Shown here: positions 48,401 to 53,513 of the stretch, one piece after another
How positions within the stretch are numbered: position 1 is the first letter of the stretch
How the letters are laid out: every line of letters begins with the position of its first letter
DNA from: Strongylocentrotus droebachiensis
Taxonomy: Eukaryota > Echinodermata > Echinoidea > Camarodonta > Strongylocentrotidae
Assembly (NCBI GenBank): GCA_035222895.1
Contig: JAVYIG010000317.1
Location: 1 to 64,000 of the forward strand
Length of the DNA stretch: 64,000 bases
Direction: 5' to 3'
Made by a program: the position numbers and the translations under genes
Notes under the pieces: generated by a model
Seen by the model: the letters and a program-made list of their open reading frames with translations, nothing else
Database searches by the model: none
What the model was told of the DNA's origin: nothing

Positions 48401-48828
48401 CCTCTATCAGGTCAGAGAAAATGATAAATATAAAAAAATGATATATATGTGTGAATGATTGATTGCAGCATTTTGAATTTGACCGTTTTGTTAATAACTT
48501 GGTCACATTTTACAAGTCATGTTAGTAATCCATTAATTTCTTCATATGGTTATGTGTTATACTCGACTGCTTGTGAGTTCGCGGAGTGAGCTTGGACAGT
48601 GTGAAAGACCCTCGCAGAGATGTAGAAGCGTGACCGCTCAGTGTGATTTGCTCACGCTGAGAGCAGGAGTATCATCATCATCATCATCATCATTATCATC
48701 ATGTTTTATTTTCTTACAAACAGGTGGCTGCTGGAGAACGATCCAATGCCAAAAAGGATGCTGACTTGAAGAAGAAAAATGTCCTCCAGGCTCTATCTGA
48801 TTTCCTGGCCAAACTCAAGGACAAATAG
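293..48828 (+). CDS. Large secreted discoidin/EGF/SRCR mosaic protein gene, 3' part (31 exons, 5' end outside window)
   Basis: Domain order read from the exons is F5/8C (C-terminal third), EGF x2, F5/8C, EGF x2, F5/8C, EGF x14, G/S linker, SRCR, G/S linker, SRCR, charged tail. Exon lengths total 3,966 nt, divisible by three, and phases match at every junction, which is strong internal support. F5/8C domains usually bind carbohydrate or phospholipid, EGF repeats act as Ca-stabilised spacers, and SRCR domains bind protein or microbial ligands. A secreted matrix, lectin-like or immune-recognition protein is therefore plausible (inference). No transmembrane segment is encoded after the SRCR domains. 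The sea-urchin lectin echinonectin also carries discoidin-type domains, but I cannot show homology. The signal peptide and promoter must lie left of the window. All exons are listed separately below. Confidence 0.88.
441..1514. repeat. Intron with dispersed repeat (718-1510) and tRNA-like head
   Basis: The first ~100 nt resemble the introns after the other F5/8C third exons, then the sequence diverges. Bases 718-830 match a dispersed repeat seen again at about 35210-35330 (tgacgtcatc, then cttcataacggaaagtcatt). Bases 841-910 are CpG-rich with near-palindromic cgcgcgt / gttaacgcgcgc words. Bases 1260-1510 match 6403-7010 and partly 13320-13570. A tRNA-like B-box GATTCGATTCC is at 1396-1406. 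No coding exon seen. Confidence 0.55.
1354..1414 (+). repeat. tRNA-derived SINE-like head
   Basis: Has an A-box-like stretch (tggtcaaagca) and a consensus B-box at 1396-1406. The T-arm does not pair properly, so this is a decayed tRNA-derived repeat and not a functional tRNA. Confidence 0.35.
1515..1850 (+). repeat. EGF unit remnant that has lost its EGF exon
   Basis: Carries the hallmarks of the EGF unit intron (gattcaacttttggtgctga, then gagatgatgag at about 1726). It then jumps at 1733-1745 straight to ttcttgattggcagtcaaca, which in intact units lies about 160 bp downstream of the EGF exon. The intervening stretch, exon included, is deleted. Confidence 0.7.
2414..2518 (+). CDS. EGF-like domain 1 (short variant)
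   Basis: Phase 1-1, acceptor ttgcacag, donor gtaagc. It is 105 nt instead of 114: nine bases encoding D-I-N are missing at the 5' edge, so the domain starts [11 protein letters not shown]. All six cysteines and the C-x-D-x4-F-x-C hydroxylation motif remain. The N-terminal acidic residues used for Ca binding in calcium-binding EGFs are lost. K replaces the usual E after the second Cys. Confidence 0.85.
3342..3455 (+). CDS. EGF-like domain 2
   Basis: 114 nt, phase 1-1, donor gtaata. Six Cys with starting motif [14 protein letters not shown]. Private change: Y replaces D after the fifth Cys (CACYPGYTG). It is the last EGF before the ~5-kb intron leading to the second F5/8C domain. Confidence 0.87.
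4165..4365 (+). repeat. ~200-nt polypurine tract
   Basis: Almost pure A/G (gggaaaaaagagagaaggggg and similar), interrupted by only a few pyrimidines. It creates long spurious Lys/Arg/Glu and Phe/Ser open frames on the two strands, which I do not call. The matching tract in copy 2 is at about 14870-15080. Confidence 0.9.
4740..5012 (+). repeat. ~120-bp minisatellite with CGCGCTTCGCGCGG core
   Basis: Three units, each with a palindromic GC core (cgcgcttcgcgcgggag), then gaactgaattcagataagga, then a cgaatcgtcttctttct block. Another unit follows at about 5935-6025. The same family is at 15660-16510 and 55760-56500. Confidence 0.8.
5037..5573. mobile_element. TTAA MITE nested in copy 1 (537 bp)
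   Basis: Bounded by TTAA, with terminal inverted repeat AAAGGTACTATGT / ACATAGTACCTTT. Absent from the equivalent point of the second element copy (about 16090), where gggcttataagagtcg is continuous. The open frame at 5140-5418 lies wholly inside it and is not called. Confidence 0.75.
5612..5919. mobile_element. Second TTAA MITE nested in copy 1 (308 bp)
   Basis: Bounded by TTAA at 5612-5615 and 5916-5919. The imperfect terminal inverted repeat includes GTAGTCAG / CTGACTAC. The second copy of the host element reads through without it (16225-16255). Confidence 0.6.
6407..8374. other. Intron before F5/8C copy 2; dispersed repeats, no exon seen
   Basis: Bases 6407-7015 are a dispersed repeat (starts gtacatcgtgacgtcatcat), also at 1270-1510 and 16927-17530. 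Bases 7100-7605 are absent from the duplicated copy at about 17620. They contain degenerate direct repeats built on ccaagggtgcattgtc followed by gggtaggtt. From 7605 to 8374 the sequence matches 17630-18398. Confidence 0.55.
8375..8553 (+). CDS. F5/8C domain copy 2, first exon
   Basis: Acceptor acttacag, entry phase 1 (G|CT), exit phase 0 before gtaaga. Reads [26 protein letters not shown], then [13 protein letters not shown] and QWIQ. The LGLES..IPDS.LTASS block and the closing W-I-Q are typical discoidin N-terminal motifs. The Cys that normally opens the domain is absent. Confidence 0.88.
8554..10521. other. Intron inside F5/8C copy 2
   Basis: About 2 kb, matching 18578-20413 in the second 10-kb copy. 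It contains the 54-bp palindrome at 9645-9698 and no recognisable exon. Confidence 0.6.
9645..9698. repeat. Perfect 54-bp palindrome
   Basis: Arms start GGCCCGAATTCACAAAGGAG and meet at GTC|GAC, with 27 of 27 positions paired. The duplicated copy at 19669-19722 has three substitutions. The same arm opening occurs at 60783, at the edge of another repeat, which suggests it is a minimal inverted-repeat transposon. Confidence 0.85.
10522..10677 (+). CDS. F5/8C domain copy 2, second exon
   Basis: Phase 0-0, acceptor ccccaag, donor gtaagt. 52 codons: [16 protein letters not shown], then [13 protein letters not shown] and [10 protein letters not shown]...R..AVATQG and WVTSYKL are the central discoidin core strands. 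It is two residues shorter than copy 3 in the loop after TQG. Confidence 0.9.
11174..11309 (+). CDS. F5/8C domain copy 2, third exon
   Basis: Entry phase 0, exit phase 1, 136 nt. Reads [14 protein letters not shown], then [25 protein letters not shown]. The family's usual terminal Cys is missing. The Cys in QVCRY probably pairs with the one in KLACR of the second exon (inference). Confidence 0.9.
11558..11671 (+). CDS. EGF-like domain 3
   Basis: 114 nt, phase 1-1. Its acceptor context (aattgacag) differs from the ttgcacag of most EGF exons and is shared only with EGF 5. Each directly follows an F5/8C block. Private change DGVTTF in place of DGVNTF. Confidence 0.87.
11737..13125. mobile_element. 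Foldback element with ccagttga / tcaactgg word arms (1.39 kb)
   Basis: The left arm (to about 12065) is built from ~12-bp words such as ccagttgattta. The right arm (about 12455-13125) is built from the reverse complement (aactggtaaatc with actggttttc). The ends are inverted repeats: CCCAGGTCGGAATTCCAGTT left, AACTGGAATTTCGATCTGGG right. The AT-rich spacer has no coding frame. The design resembles sea-urchin TU foldback elements, whose arms are short tandem words. No clear target duplication seen. Confidence 0.75.
13126..14056. other. Intron between EGF 3 and EGF 4
   Basis: Bases 13320-13570 match the dispersed repeat also at 6900-7015 and 1430-1510. Bases 13575-14056 are the normal upstream part of an EGF unit. 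No exon seen. Confidence 0.5.
14057..14170 (+). CDS. EGF-like domain 4
   Basis: 114 nt, phase 1-1, donor gtaaga. [10 protein letters not shown] type, like EGF 2, the equivalent position in the preceding module. Private change G to A in CACDPAYTG. Confidence 0.87.
15104..15306. mobile_element. Hairpin MITE with ~90-bp arms (203 bp)
   Basis: Opens CACTATGAACATGAC and closes GTCATGTTCATAGTG. The arms are nearly perfect complements around a short loop near 15200. Copy 1 of the host element has uninterrupted sequence here (about 4365). It creates the spurious minus-strand frames at 14832-15214. Confidence 0.85.
15660..16510 (+). repeat. CGCGCTTCGCGCGG minisatellite, copy 2
   Basis: About seven ~120-bp units with variants of the GC palindrome (cgcgcttcgcgcggg at 15700, 15811 and 16485), each followed by a gaattcagat/acaagga spacer. 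The open frame 16277-16522 is a by-product of the repeat. Confidence 0.8.
16927..18398. other. Intron before F5/8C copy 3
   Basis: Matches 6407-8374 closely, except that about 500 bp corresponding to 7100-7605 is missing near 17620. No exon seen. Confidence 0.55.
18399..18577 (+). CDS. F5/8C domain copy 3, first exon
   Basis: Same splice sites and phases as 8375-8553, 179 nt. Differs at a few residues ([32 protein letters not shown]), replacing several Lys by Glu. This copy is therefore more acidic. Confidence 0.88.
19669..19722. repeat. Decayed copy of the 54-bp palindrome
   Basis: Paralogue of 9645-9698 with three substitutions that break perfect pairing. Confidence 0.75.
20414..20575 (+). 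CDS. F5/8C domain copy 3, second exon
   Basis: Phase 0-0, 54 codons. Reads [20 protein letters not shown], then [16 protein letters not shown] and DINGDDS. Two codons longer than copy 2 in the loop (SDKGYRE versus SGFQH), a likely ligand-contact spike in discoidin folds (family knowledge; inference for this gene). Confidence 0.9.
21071..21206 (+). CDS. F5/8C domain copy 3, third exon
   Basis: 136 nt, phases 0 to 1. Reads [14 protein letters not shown], then [25 protein letters not shown]. Nearly identical to 11174-11309. Confidence 0.9.
21454..21567 (+). CDS. EGF-like domain 5
   Basis: 114 nt, phase 1-1, donor gtaaca, acceptor aattgacag as in EGF 3. Private change TCET in place of TCGT. It opens the 14-exon array. 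Confidence 0.87.
22396..22509 (+). CDS. EGF-like domain 6
   Basis: First of the five [14 protein letters not shown] exons. Second Cys codon region reads gattgttatcc. Donor gtaata, unlike the gtaaga of its twins. Confidence 0.87.
23353..23466 (+). CDS. EGF-like domain 7
   Basis: [10 protein letters not shown] type. First Cys is TGC instead of TGT, a silent marker shared only with EGF 9. Donor gtaaga. Confidence 0.87.
24296..24409 (+). CDS. EGF-like domain 8
   Basis: [10 protein letters not shown] type. Sequence-identical in protein to EGF 6 and lies 1,900 bp from it. Flanking introns also match EGF 6. Confidence 0.87.
25253..25366 (+). CDS. EGF-like domain 9
   Basis: [10 protein letters not shown] type with the TGC marker, twin of EGF 7, 1,900 bp away. 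Confidence 0.87.
26209..26322 (+). CDS. EGF-like domain 10
   Basis: Last [14 protein letters not shown] exon. Its intron lacks six bases near 26615 (caacaactttgatatag). Confidence 0.87.
27162..27275 (+). CDS. EGF-like domain 11 (divergent)
   Basis: Splice sites and phase are intact. The upstream intron frame is shifted by one base (cttggaactc), which is why the exon does not sit in a longer open frame. Reads [14 protein letters not shown], with N-T replacing D-P between Cys 1 and 2, and GYSG in place of GYTG. Confidence 0.83.
28097..28210 (+). CDS. EGF-like domain 12
   Basis: [10 protein letters not shown] type with the array-consensus protein sequence. Downstream intron is type B (gatttgagggacg). 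Confidence 0.87.
29033..29146 (+). CDS. EGF-like domain 13
   Basis: [10 protein letters not shown] consensus. Downstream intron is type C (gattaccaccacgatc, cttttgatgctgagg). Confidence 0.87.
29975..30088 (+). CDS. EGF-like domain 14
   Basis: [10 protein letters not shown] consensus protein with a silent CCA for CCT in DPG. Downstream intron type B. Confidence 0.87.
30911..31024 (+). CDS. EGF-like domain 15
   Basis: Shares GYSG with EGF 11 and the same shortened downstream intron (cattatagaaagaaagaaac), 3,749 bp away. It keeps D-P between Cys 1 and 2. Confidence 0.87.
31851..31964 (+). CDS. EGF-like domain 16
   Basis: [10 protein letters not shown] consensus. Downstream intron type C, as for EGF 13. 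Confidence 0.87.
32793..32906 (+). CDS. EGF-like domain 17
   Basis: [10 protein letters not shown] consensus. Downstream intron type B, as for EGF 12 and 14. Confidence 0.87.
33731..33844 (+). CDS. EGF-like domain 18 (last)
   Basis: 114 nt, phase 1-1, donor gtaaga. Private change CACNPGYTG (N for D) and a silent GTA. Splices in phase to the 18-nt linker exon at 36109. Confidence 0.87.
33928..34067 (+). repeat. Truncated EGF unit, exon lost
   Basis: Resumes at the actgtcattatttgtattt segment that lies about 170 bp before a normal EGF exon. It breaks off at aactcaatttgcaatgattt, so the acceptor cacag|at is destroyed and the exon is gone. The open frame at 33990-34208 runs through this non-coding remnant. 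Confidence 0.75.
34080..35205. other. Intron segment with unusual GC-rich block (about 34610-35150)
   Basis: GC content rises sharply compared with the ~35% flanks. The motif agcaaataataggtagatacat occurs at 34919 and again at 35152. The first occurrence also pairs with tatgtatctacctat at 34989-35003 to form an inverted repeat. Overlapping frames of 63-105 codons exist on both strands (e.g. 34619-34936 +), but I recognise no domain. Possibly an inserted element. Confidence 0.4.
35742..35970 (+). mobile_element. tRNA-derived SINE, copy 1
   Basis: A-box-like atggtaaagtgg and B-box GGTTCGAAACC (35810-35820), followed by a body ending ggcttcccttggtaaacagg. Copy 2 of the SRCR block has the same SINE in the same place. 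Confidence 0.75.
36109..36126 (+). CDS. 18-nt micro-exon, Gly/Ser linker before SRCR 1
   Basis: Flanked by cacattccacag and gtaaga. Phase 1-1, encoding GSLSGA across the junctions. Its paralogue at 39189-39206 has the same boundaries, and using both keeps the frame into the SRCR exons. An upstream acceptor (tttttcag, 36093) would also stay in frame and add five codons, but it is absent from the paralogue. Confidence 0.72.
36443..36762. mobile_element. TTAA MITE (internally deleted copy)
   Basis: Family with ends TTAAAGGGATAGTTGAGTTC / GAACTCAACTATCCCTTTAA. This copy lacks the middle present in 39700-40248. Confidence 0.75.
37070..37245 (+). repeat. Degenerate TTACGTG word repeat
   Basis: At least eight variants of ttacgtg, gtgttacgtg or gtggcgatac in 175 bp, ending about 80 bp before the SRCR 1 exon. 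The paralogous stretch is 40573-40745. Confidence 0.7.
37329..37646 (+). CDS. SRCR domain 1
   Basis: One exon, 318 nt, phase 1-1, acceptor ccctttcag, donor gtaagc. It opens EVRLAGSGS and continues [43 protein letters not shown], and closes with the DDAGVIC block. Six Cys, the group-A pattern, although single-exon coding is more usual for group B. SRCR domains bind protein or microbial ligands. Confidence 0.95.
38143..38560 (+). mobile_element. Composite dispersed repeat: (TA)n head plus tRNA-derived SINE
   Basis: Shares tttcaacacatttcccatgg, the cggtatcctaagggatagcag block and the ggtctagaggatatctc tRNA-like head with 42605-42945. Confidence 0.65.
38821..39050 (+). mobile_element. tRNA-derived SINE, copy 2
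   Basis: Paralogue of 35742-35970. Its B-box has mutated to GGTTCAAAACC. Confidence 0.75.
39189..39206 (+). CDS. 18-nt micro-exon, Gly/Ser linker before SRCR 2
   Basis: Acceptor cacattccacag, donor gtgaga, phase 1-1, encoding GSSSGA. Two of six codons differ from the first micro-exon, one of them replacing Leu with Ser, while the length and boundaries are kept. Confidence 0.72.
39700..40248. mobile_element. TTAA MITE, long copy
   Basis: Same family and same relative site as 36443-36762, with the full ~550-bp interior, including the tatttaatt and cggtcaccg blocks shared with 49480-49997 and 53840-54419. Confidence 0.78.
40573..40745 (+). repeat. Degenerate TTACGTG word repeat, copy 2
   Basis: Paralogue of 37070-37245 with small deletions. 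Ends about 80 bp before SRCR 2. Confidence 0.7.
40828..41142 (+). CDS. SRCR domain 2
   Basis: 315 nt, phase 1-1, donor gtaaat. Begins [19 protein letters not shown] as in SRCR 1, then diverges ([51 protein letters not shown]). All six Cys are kept. The divergence is concentrated after the first third. Confidence 0.95.
41228..42053. mobile_element. Long palindromic MITE (~0.8 kb)
   Basis: The arms are complementary over ~300-400 bp each: for example gcatcgggggctaggttagg at 41610 pairs with ccctagcccccgatgc at 41865, and the centre itself folds (caacataaaaaaatcctct with agaggattgtttttatgttg). The left arm is interrupted by the TTAA element at 41271-41483. Confidence 0.85.
41271..41483. mobile_element. 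213-bp mini-copy of the TTAA element, nested in the palindrome
   Basis: Begins TTAACTCTTATCCTGCCACA and ends GGCAGGCTATGAGTTAA, the same termini as the 2.2-2.4 kb elements at 4047 and 14761. No polypurine or minisatellite interior. Confidence 0.8.
42054..43353. other. Intron before the 53-nt exon
   Basis: Holds an 18-nt C run (about 42077), a ~300-bp block rich in ggggt words, a G run near 42446, the composite SINE repeat at 42605-42945 and AT-rich filler. No exon seen. Confidence 0.5.
42605..42945 (+). mobile_element. Composite (AT)n plus tRNA-derived SINE repeat, copy 2
   Basis: See the 38143-38560 copy. B-box GGTTCGAGTCC is near 42835. Confidence 0.65.
43354..43406 (+). CDS. Penultimate exon, start of charged C-terminal tail
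   Basis: Acceptor attgtatcag, donor gtaagg. Entry phase 1 matches the SRCR 2 exit, and exit phase 0 matches the last exon. Encodes (A)[17 protein letters not shown], acidic and likely helical. I do not recognise the family. Support rests on splice sites, phase and the open continuation to a stop. Confidence 0.7.
44577..44765 (-). mobile_element. tRNA-derived SINE (minus)
   Basis: Reverse-strand B-box GGTTCGAGTCC (gggactcgaacc at 44720 on the + strand), followed by the family block tgtcc...ccaggtgaggtaat. Confidence 0.65.
45953..46065 (+). repeat. 58-bp tandem duplication
   Basis: gcgttcaccctgg...gtctagactcatctcagccg appears twice, 58 bp apart, just upstream of a minus-strand SINE. Confidence 0.75.
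46185..46380 (+). mobile_element. tRNA-derived SINE (plus)
   Basis: B-box GGTTCGATTCC near 46232, then the ctccactcaggtgcaaatgg body and ggcttctctgggg end. Confidence 0.65.
46413..47824. mobile_element. TA-flanked non-autonomous DNA element inside a (GTA)n microsatellite
   Basis: Ends CAGTGGCGGATCCAGGG and CCCTGGATCCACCACTG, with TA on each side. (gta)n runs up to the left end and (tag)n continues from the right end. The interior has C runs, a polypurine tract (46464-46660) and a ~240-bp direct repeat (47160-47315 against 47400-47490). No transposase visible; the 94- and 118-codon frames are purine/pyrimidine artefacts. Confidence 0.75.
48724..48828 (+). CDS. Terminal coding exon
   Basis: Acceptor ttcttacaaacag, phase 0. 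Encodes [18 protein letters not shown], then [16 protein letters not shown] and TAG at 48826-48828. Lys-rich followed by an amphipathic helix with Leu/Phe on one face. No membrane anchor or GPI-type tail, so the protein should be secreted. The helix could mediate oligomerisation (inference). Confidence 0.75.
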   Translation: MAAGERSNAKKDADLKKKNVLQALSDFLAKLKDK

Positions 48829-49037
48829 ATGATATAAGGCAGCGGACACACTTAACTTGGGGCGGACTGGGAGCAAAGATATATAGAGGCTTTTTTATGC
48901 ACGTTCGCTCGGCCGTTTATTCATTCACGGTTGGGTTTGTTGGGTCACTTTATATTAATAGGTGTGACGCGTGATCGTTACAGCGGAGTCCAAAAGGACC
49001 CTATTTTTGGCATACTTTAAAGAAAATTTTCTCCACA

Positions 49038-49043
49038 AATAAA
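49038..49043 (+). terminator. Candidate polyadenylation signal AATAAA
   Basis: Lies 210 nt after the stop. A second AATAAA is at 49175-49180. No cDNA evidence is available to choose between them. Confidence 0.45.
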
Positions 49044-49479
49044 GAAAACATGATCCCTTTTGCACAAGAGCTGGTACAAAGATTAGGCTTTAGATGAAAT
49101 CCATATGTTTAGCTTTAATATCGAGTACACAAACACAAAATGGAGCCCCCTTTAGCCTGTTTTCGAGAAGAAAAAATAAATATACGCGTTCACATGTTTG
49201 TGATTAAATATCATCCCTTTACATTTTTAATGCTCTTTAAAAAAAAAAACCTCCTTTCAAATCTGCAAAAATTCCCACCAACTACCCATTTTACGAGAAT
49301 TTCTAACTATCATGTGCCACACACGATGTCAATAAGAAGTGATACCAACGCCGAGAGACTTAACACATTTTGACAACAGTTGGATTCCAGGGCTGTCCCC
49401 TAGTCTATACCCCCAAAATGACGGATTGCCTAAATTTTACTAACCCTAGGTTTCTAACCACTGTACTAATTGCTTTACC

Positions 49480-49997
49480 TTAAAGAAATAGTAGAGTTCT
49501 GTTGCAGAGAGTGGTACACAAACAAAAATGTGTGAGATAATGAAAGACTGAGTGTCAAATTTGAAAGAACATACAATTCAAATGACAAAATCATCTTTGT
49601 TTGATCAAAATCGGTTCAGAGACGGCTGAAATTTCCATAAATATAACGTTTTCTAATACTTGTGTACCACGGCAAATATTAGATAATTTGAAAAAACCGT
49701 TGAAAAAACGAAATAGCACCTTTTACGTCATATTTCAGCCAATGCCGATGTTTGCTTTTTTGTTGGCATTTTCGTGTTGGTGATATTACGCACAACCAGC
49801 CGGCCCATGTGTTCTTATTTTTAATTAAATAATTAATTAACGGTCACCGTATTTTTGTACAAGTGGAGCTGAATTGGTATGATCGTGTTGGCTAAATTTC
49901 ACACATATTGGGGTCAAAAATTACCTAGAATAAGAGCAAAACCCAGCACTTTGAAGGCATTTGCGATCTGAAAAAAAGAACTCGACTATCCCTTTAA
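49480..49997. mobile_element. TTAA MITE, copy 3
   Basis: TTAA at both ends. Left end TTAAAGAAATAGTAGAGTTC, right end ACTCGACTATCCCTTTAA. Same interior as 39700-40248. Confidence 0.78.
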
Positions 49998-51260
49998 TTC
50001 CTTCGAAGAGAAACCATCTTCATAAGCTCAGTAAAAACGCGCAGCAATATTTGTTATTTTTGCTGCGGTTTACCAGGTCGTATCTGAACGAGAGAGTGAG
50101 AAAGAAAAGACCAACGATACAGGATTCTCAATCCATCTGCGGGGGGGGGGGGGGGGGGGGGGGGCACATGTCTCAAAAAGTACAAGCTTCCCCAAAAGCT
50201 CCCCCGAATATCCCTAGTTCTTTCTCTCTCTCTCTCTCTTTCTTTCTCCATTTCTTTCTTTGTTTTTTTAATTTTCATCTAAAATACAATTTGATAAACA
50301 CTGTTTAATAAAGGCGATATCTTTGCTATAAAGATTATATCATTACTATAAAGATTATATCATTGCTGTGAAGATTGTATCATTCTTTACTTTGTATTTG
50401 TACAGGGTCATTTCAAACGGACATGCTTATGTAACTGAGCAAACTTTCCTACCCTGTATTTACGTACTCTTACATTAAAACATGATCTATTCATTGACTA
50501 AAAAACAATTATTTGGTTGACTATTCTCTGTTGTCCTCACATGAGTAATGACTGATGCACACAAAGGCATTGGATCGATACAAATGTCTTTTTTATATTC
50601 TGATTATATGTCATTGTTATTAGTTTATTATCATTACTTTATTTTTAATTAGATGATAGCGAAGACTTATACAATAGACTTGTGCGTCACCTATTTATGC
50701 GTTCAACACAGCTGATTGTATGGACAACCGTCACGTGTATATTTCTCCCTGCTTCAACCGTGAATAGGGGTGCCAAAAAATGAAAACTTCCTTGTCTCAC
50801 ACAAATAGCCCTCGAATCAAAATTTTCTTCCCTAAATGTATGATCTTGGCTTCATCTTAATAGGGTAAAGGGAAAACAAATATATATTATATACTTTTGT
50901 TTTTGTTTCCATTTTTTTTAATTAGAGATGTCATTCAAAATAAATCATTACATAAAGAATCAATGTGAATAATTCCATACAAATACAAAACTTCATTTTG
51001 TTTTCTAAATTCTCAAAACATTAAGCAAGAAGGGCAATAATACACACACATTCACTTTTTTTAAAAACAATTTTGTTTTATTTCTCCAAATGTGCAATAC
51101 AAACCATAACATACAATTGAATAAAATAAACGTGTTCAATATTGATGCTTTTACATAAACATAATTAAACACAAACTTATTTGCAGTATTTATAACTTAG
51201 CAACAAAGTAAACGTATAGGTACCTAAACATAATATGTCAATTGTAAATGTTATTCACTT
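49998..51260. other. Intergenic, low-complexity
   Basis: G run of about 24 at 50140-50164, CT-rich tract at 50220-50265, then AT-rich sequence. The frame at 49961-50308 crosses the G run and is not a gene. Nothing else recognised. Confidence 0.5.
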
Positions 51261-52117
51261 ATACCCCCTTCACATACACAGATTTTTCTTACGATTCCTT
51301 ACGGATCGCACAAATTCACGGATCCTTACGATTTGGCCACTTTTACGACCGATTTAAGAGTTGTTAAGAGCTATTTACGGTTTGTTGCGAGTTGTCACGG
51401 ATGACTACGAGCAACTTACGTGGTAGTAACGACATGTTAACGTGTTGTTCCGAATAGTTACGAGTTAGTTGCGAGTATTTACGAGTCCTTACGATTTTTA
51501 AGCAAAAAATAACAACTGAAAATGAAGTGTTCAAATTTGCAACTTTTATAACTTTCCCCCAAAACATAAACGATACGTAAGAATACTAAGTATACGTATA
51601 TATTTGTAAATTACTCGTAACTGTACGTAAAGTGCTCGCAATAACTCGTAACAATCCGTAAAGCCATTGCAACACGCCCCGAACGATATCGTAAACAACA
51701 CGTAAGCACTCGTAAAAATCCGCAAATAATCTGTAAGTAATCCGTAAATAATCCTTAAACAAATTGTAAACCAACCGAAACAAATCGTTTAAGAAATCTT
51801 TACGAGTCATTTACGGATCCTTGCGAGCAGTTTACGGATGGTAACGTGTTGATGCGTGCGGTTTACGATAAGGTTGTTACGACCTATTTACGAGTTATTT
51901 ACGGACAAATAAATCCGTGGTCAATCGTAAGAAGATATTTGACATGTCAAAAATTTGCCTCTCCTTTCATGGATCCTTAAGAGTGTCTACGAGTTGTTCC
52001 GAGTTGTGACGAGCTATTAATGGATAACAGCGAGTTATTTACGGATGCTTGCAATTGACTACGAGTTGGCGATCCGTAAGGACTCGTAAGGAAAATCTGT
52101 GTATGTGAAGGGGGTAT
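51261..52117. mobile_element. Foldback element with TTACGAG / ACGGAT words (857 bp)
   Basis: Ends ATACCCCCTTCACATACACA and TGTGTATGTGAAGGGGGTAT are perfect inverted repeats. The left half is filled with tttacgagt/tacggatcc words. The middle (51570-51800) carries the complementary actcgtaa/tccgtaaa words, then the first orientation resumes. No coding frame of note. Confidence 0.8.
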
Positions 52118-52443
52118 TAAATACAAAACAAAAATCTGGAGGTAATTTTACGGAAACAATCCTGCCCCCTCCCTGCCCCCCTCCATCACACAAACAAAGT
52201 CAACCACCCACACACATACTCGCCCATCCACCCCTCCCCCCCCCCCACACACACACACTACTCACTCAGTGGATGTCTGTTAACATTCTCAACTCAAGAA
52301 AAATATACTAAATAAGTTATCCATGCCGCAAAATAGAGTTATCCTTTTAACAGGCTCACGGTGGGGAAGAAGAAAACAATCTTAATTAATCTTCAGGTGC
52401 TCCCACTTTAAGAAATGTGATCCCAGCTTTCCCATTTGAATTG
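52118..52443. other. Low-complexity spacer
   Basis: C-rich and (CA)n stretches (52160-52260). No gene seen. Confidence 0.5.
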
Positions 52444-53489
52444 CTATTTTCTTTTCCTCATCCCTATACTAACAAATGTTTTTTTTTTTTGGTCATCTTT
52501 TCTAAAGTTGGTACTCGCCCCCCCCCCCGATCTTGACATAAATGTAACATACTTCACCATGAAAATGATAGTATTACACATTTTTATTCTATATGAACTA
52601 CCTACCAACCCAACAAATATATCTTGCCATTCTAAATCTTTAATTTCATCTAACTCAAAAAGTTGTATTGAAGCCTGCCATATCCTTTGAACGCTCCCGC
52701 AAGATAAAAATAAATGTTTGTATGTTTTTAATTCCTGTTTTAATACAAATGAACATAAATTATCACCTACAAAACGAAATCTATGAAGATGCTCATTAGT
52801 GTATATGGCTCCATGCAATAATTTAAATTGAAATTCTCGTTGTTTTCTAATGAGTATAGAAATTTTTGGTCTAACAAATATTTCTTTATCTATAAAATCA
52901 TAATCATTTTGCCCATCCCTTACCTGCAAATCATACGTTTGTTGCAGTGCTTTAATCATAAATTGTTCTTGAACCCACATCCACAAACTGTATTTTTTTA
53001 CTAGAAATATGGAAATAAGTATTAAAGCTTATCGAATCAACCTCGAGGAATTGTATTAACCCTGAATCATCCTTCCATAACCAGGGTATCGCATCATAAA
53101 TATCAATAATCATAAGCAAATTATTACCTTTCATCATACCGAGGTTCATAAAATATTTAACTGACTTAACATGGCCTTTCTCAACCAAGTGATTCAGTTG
53201 AACAATCCCTCTTCCAAACAAGTATCTATCAAATATACTTTTTTCCATTTATACATATGTTCCGATTATTAAATATAATTGGATTAATATAACCCTCCAA
53301 ATATCTTAAATTACTTGTCTCTTGCCATGCTTGCAACATTTCCATATAGTATGATGGAATATCTAAAACGAGTTTAATCTTTTTTAATTCACACACAAAC
53401 ACACACACACGCGCGCGCACATGTATAATGGATGATGATATTGAAACGGAACATAAATATGGCAATTTGGAGGAAGTTAATATCATCAA
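52444..53489 (-). pseudogene. 3' fragment of an L1/Tx1-type LINE ORF2
   Basis: Read on the minus strand, three overlapping frames (53489-53229, 53248-52952, 52986-52444) give a continuous C-terminal region broken by frameshifts. It includes NPIIFNNRNICINGKKYI, then FQFKLLHGAIYTNEHLHRFR, and the Cys-His segment CSFVLKQELKTYKHLFLSC followed by VQRIW, the reverse-transcriptase zinc-binding pattern of L1/Tx1 elements. Upstream RT and endonuclease are absent here, so it is a 5'-truncated dead copy. Family assignment is from pattern recognition only. Confidence 0.7.
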
Positions 53490-53513
53490 CCTTTAAGCAT
53501 TTCAGTTTAACAA

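Larger units (their letters stand above)
43407..48723. other. Last intron, 5.3 kb of repeats
   Basis: Contains minus-strand SINEs (about 44577-44765 and 46020-46165), a plus-strand SINE (46185-46380), a SINE tail (45060-45240), a 58-bp tandem pair (45953-46065), (CA)n at about 45487, the TA-flanked element 46413-47824 and (ATC)n at about 48670. No exon seen. Confidence 0.6.

Noticed and set aside
51261..52117. Centromeric or telomeric satellite
   Set aside because: Terminal inverted repeats and switching word orientation define a discrete foldback element.
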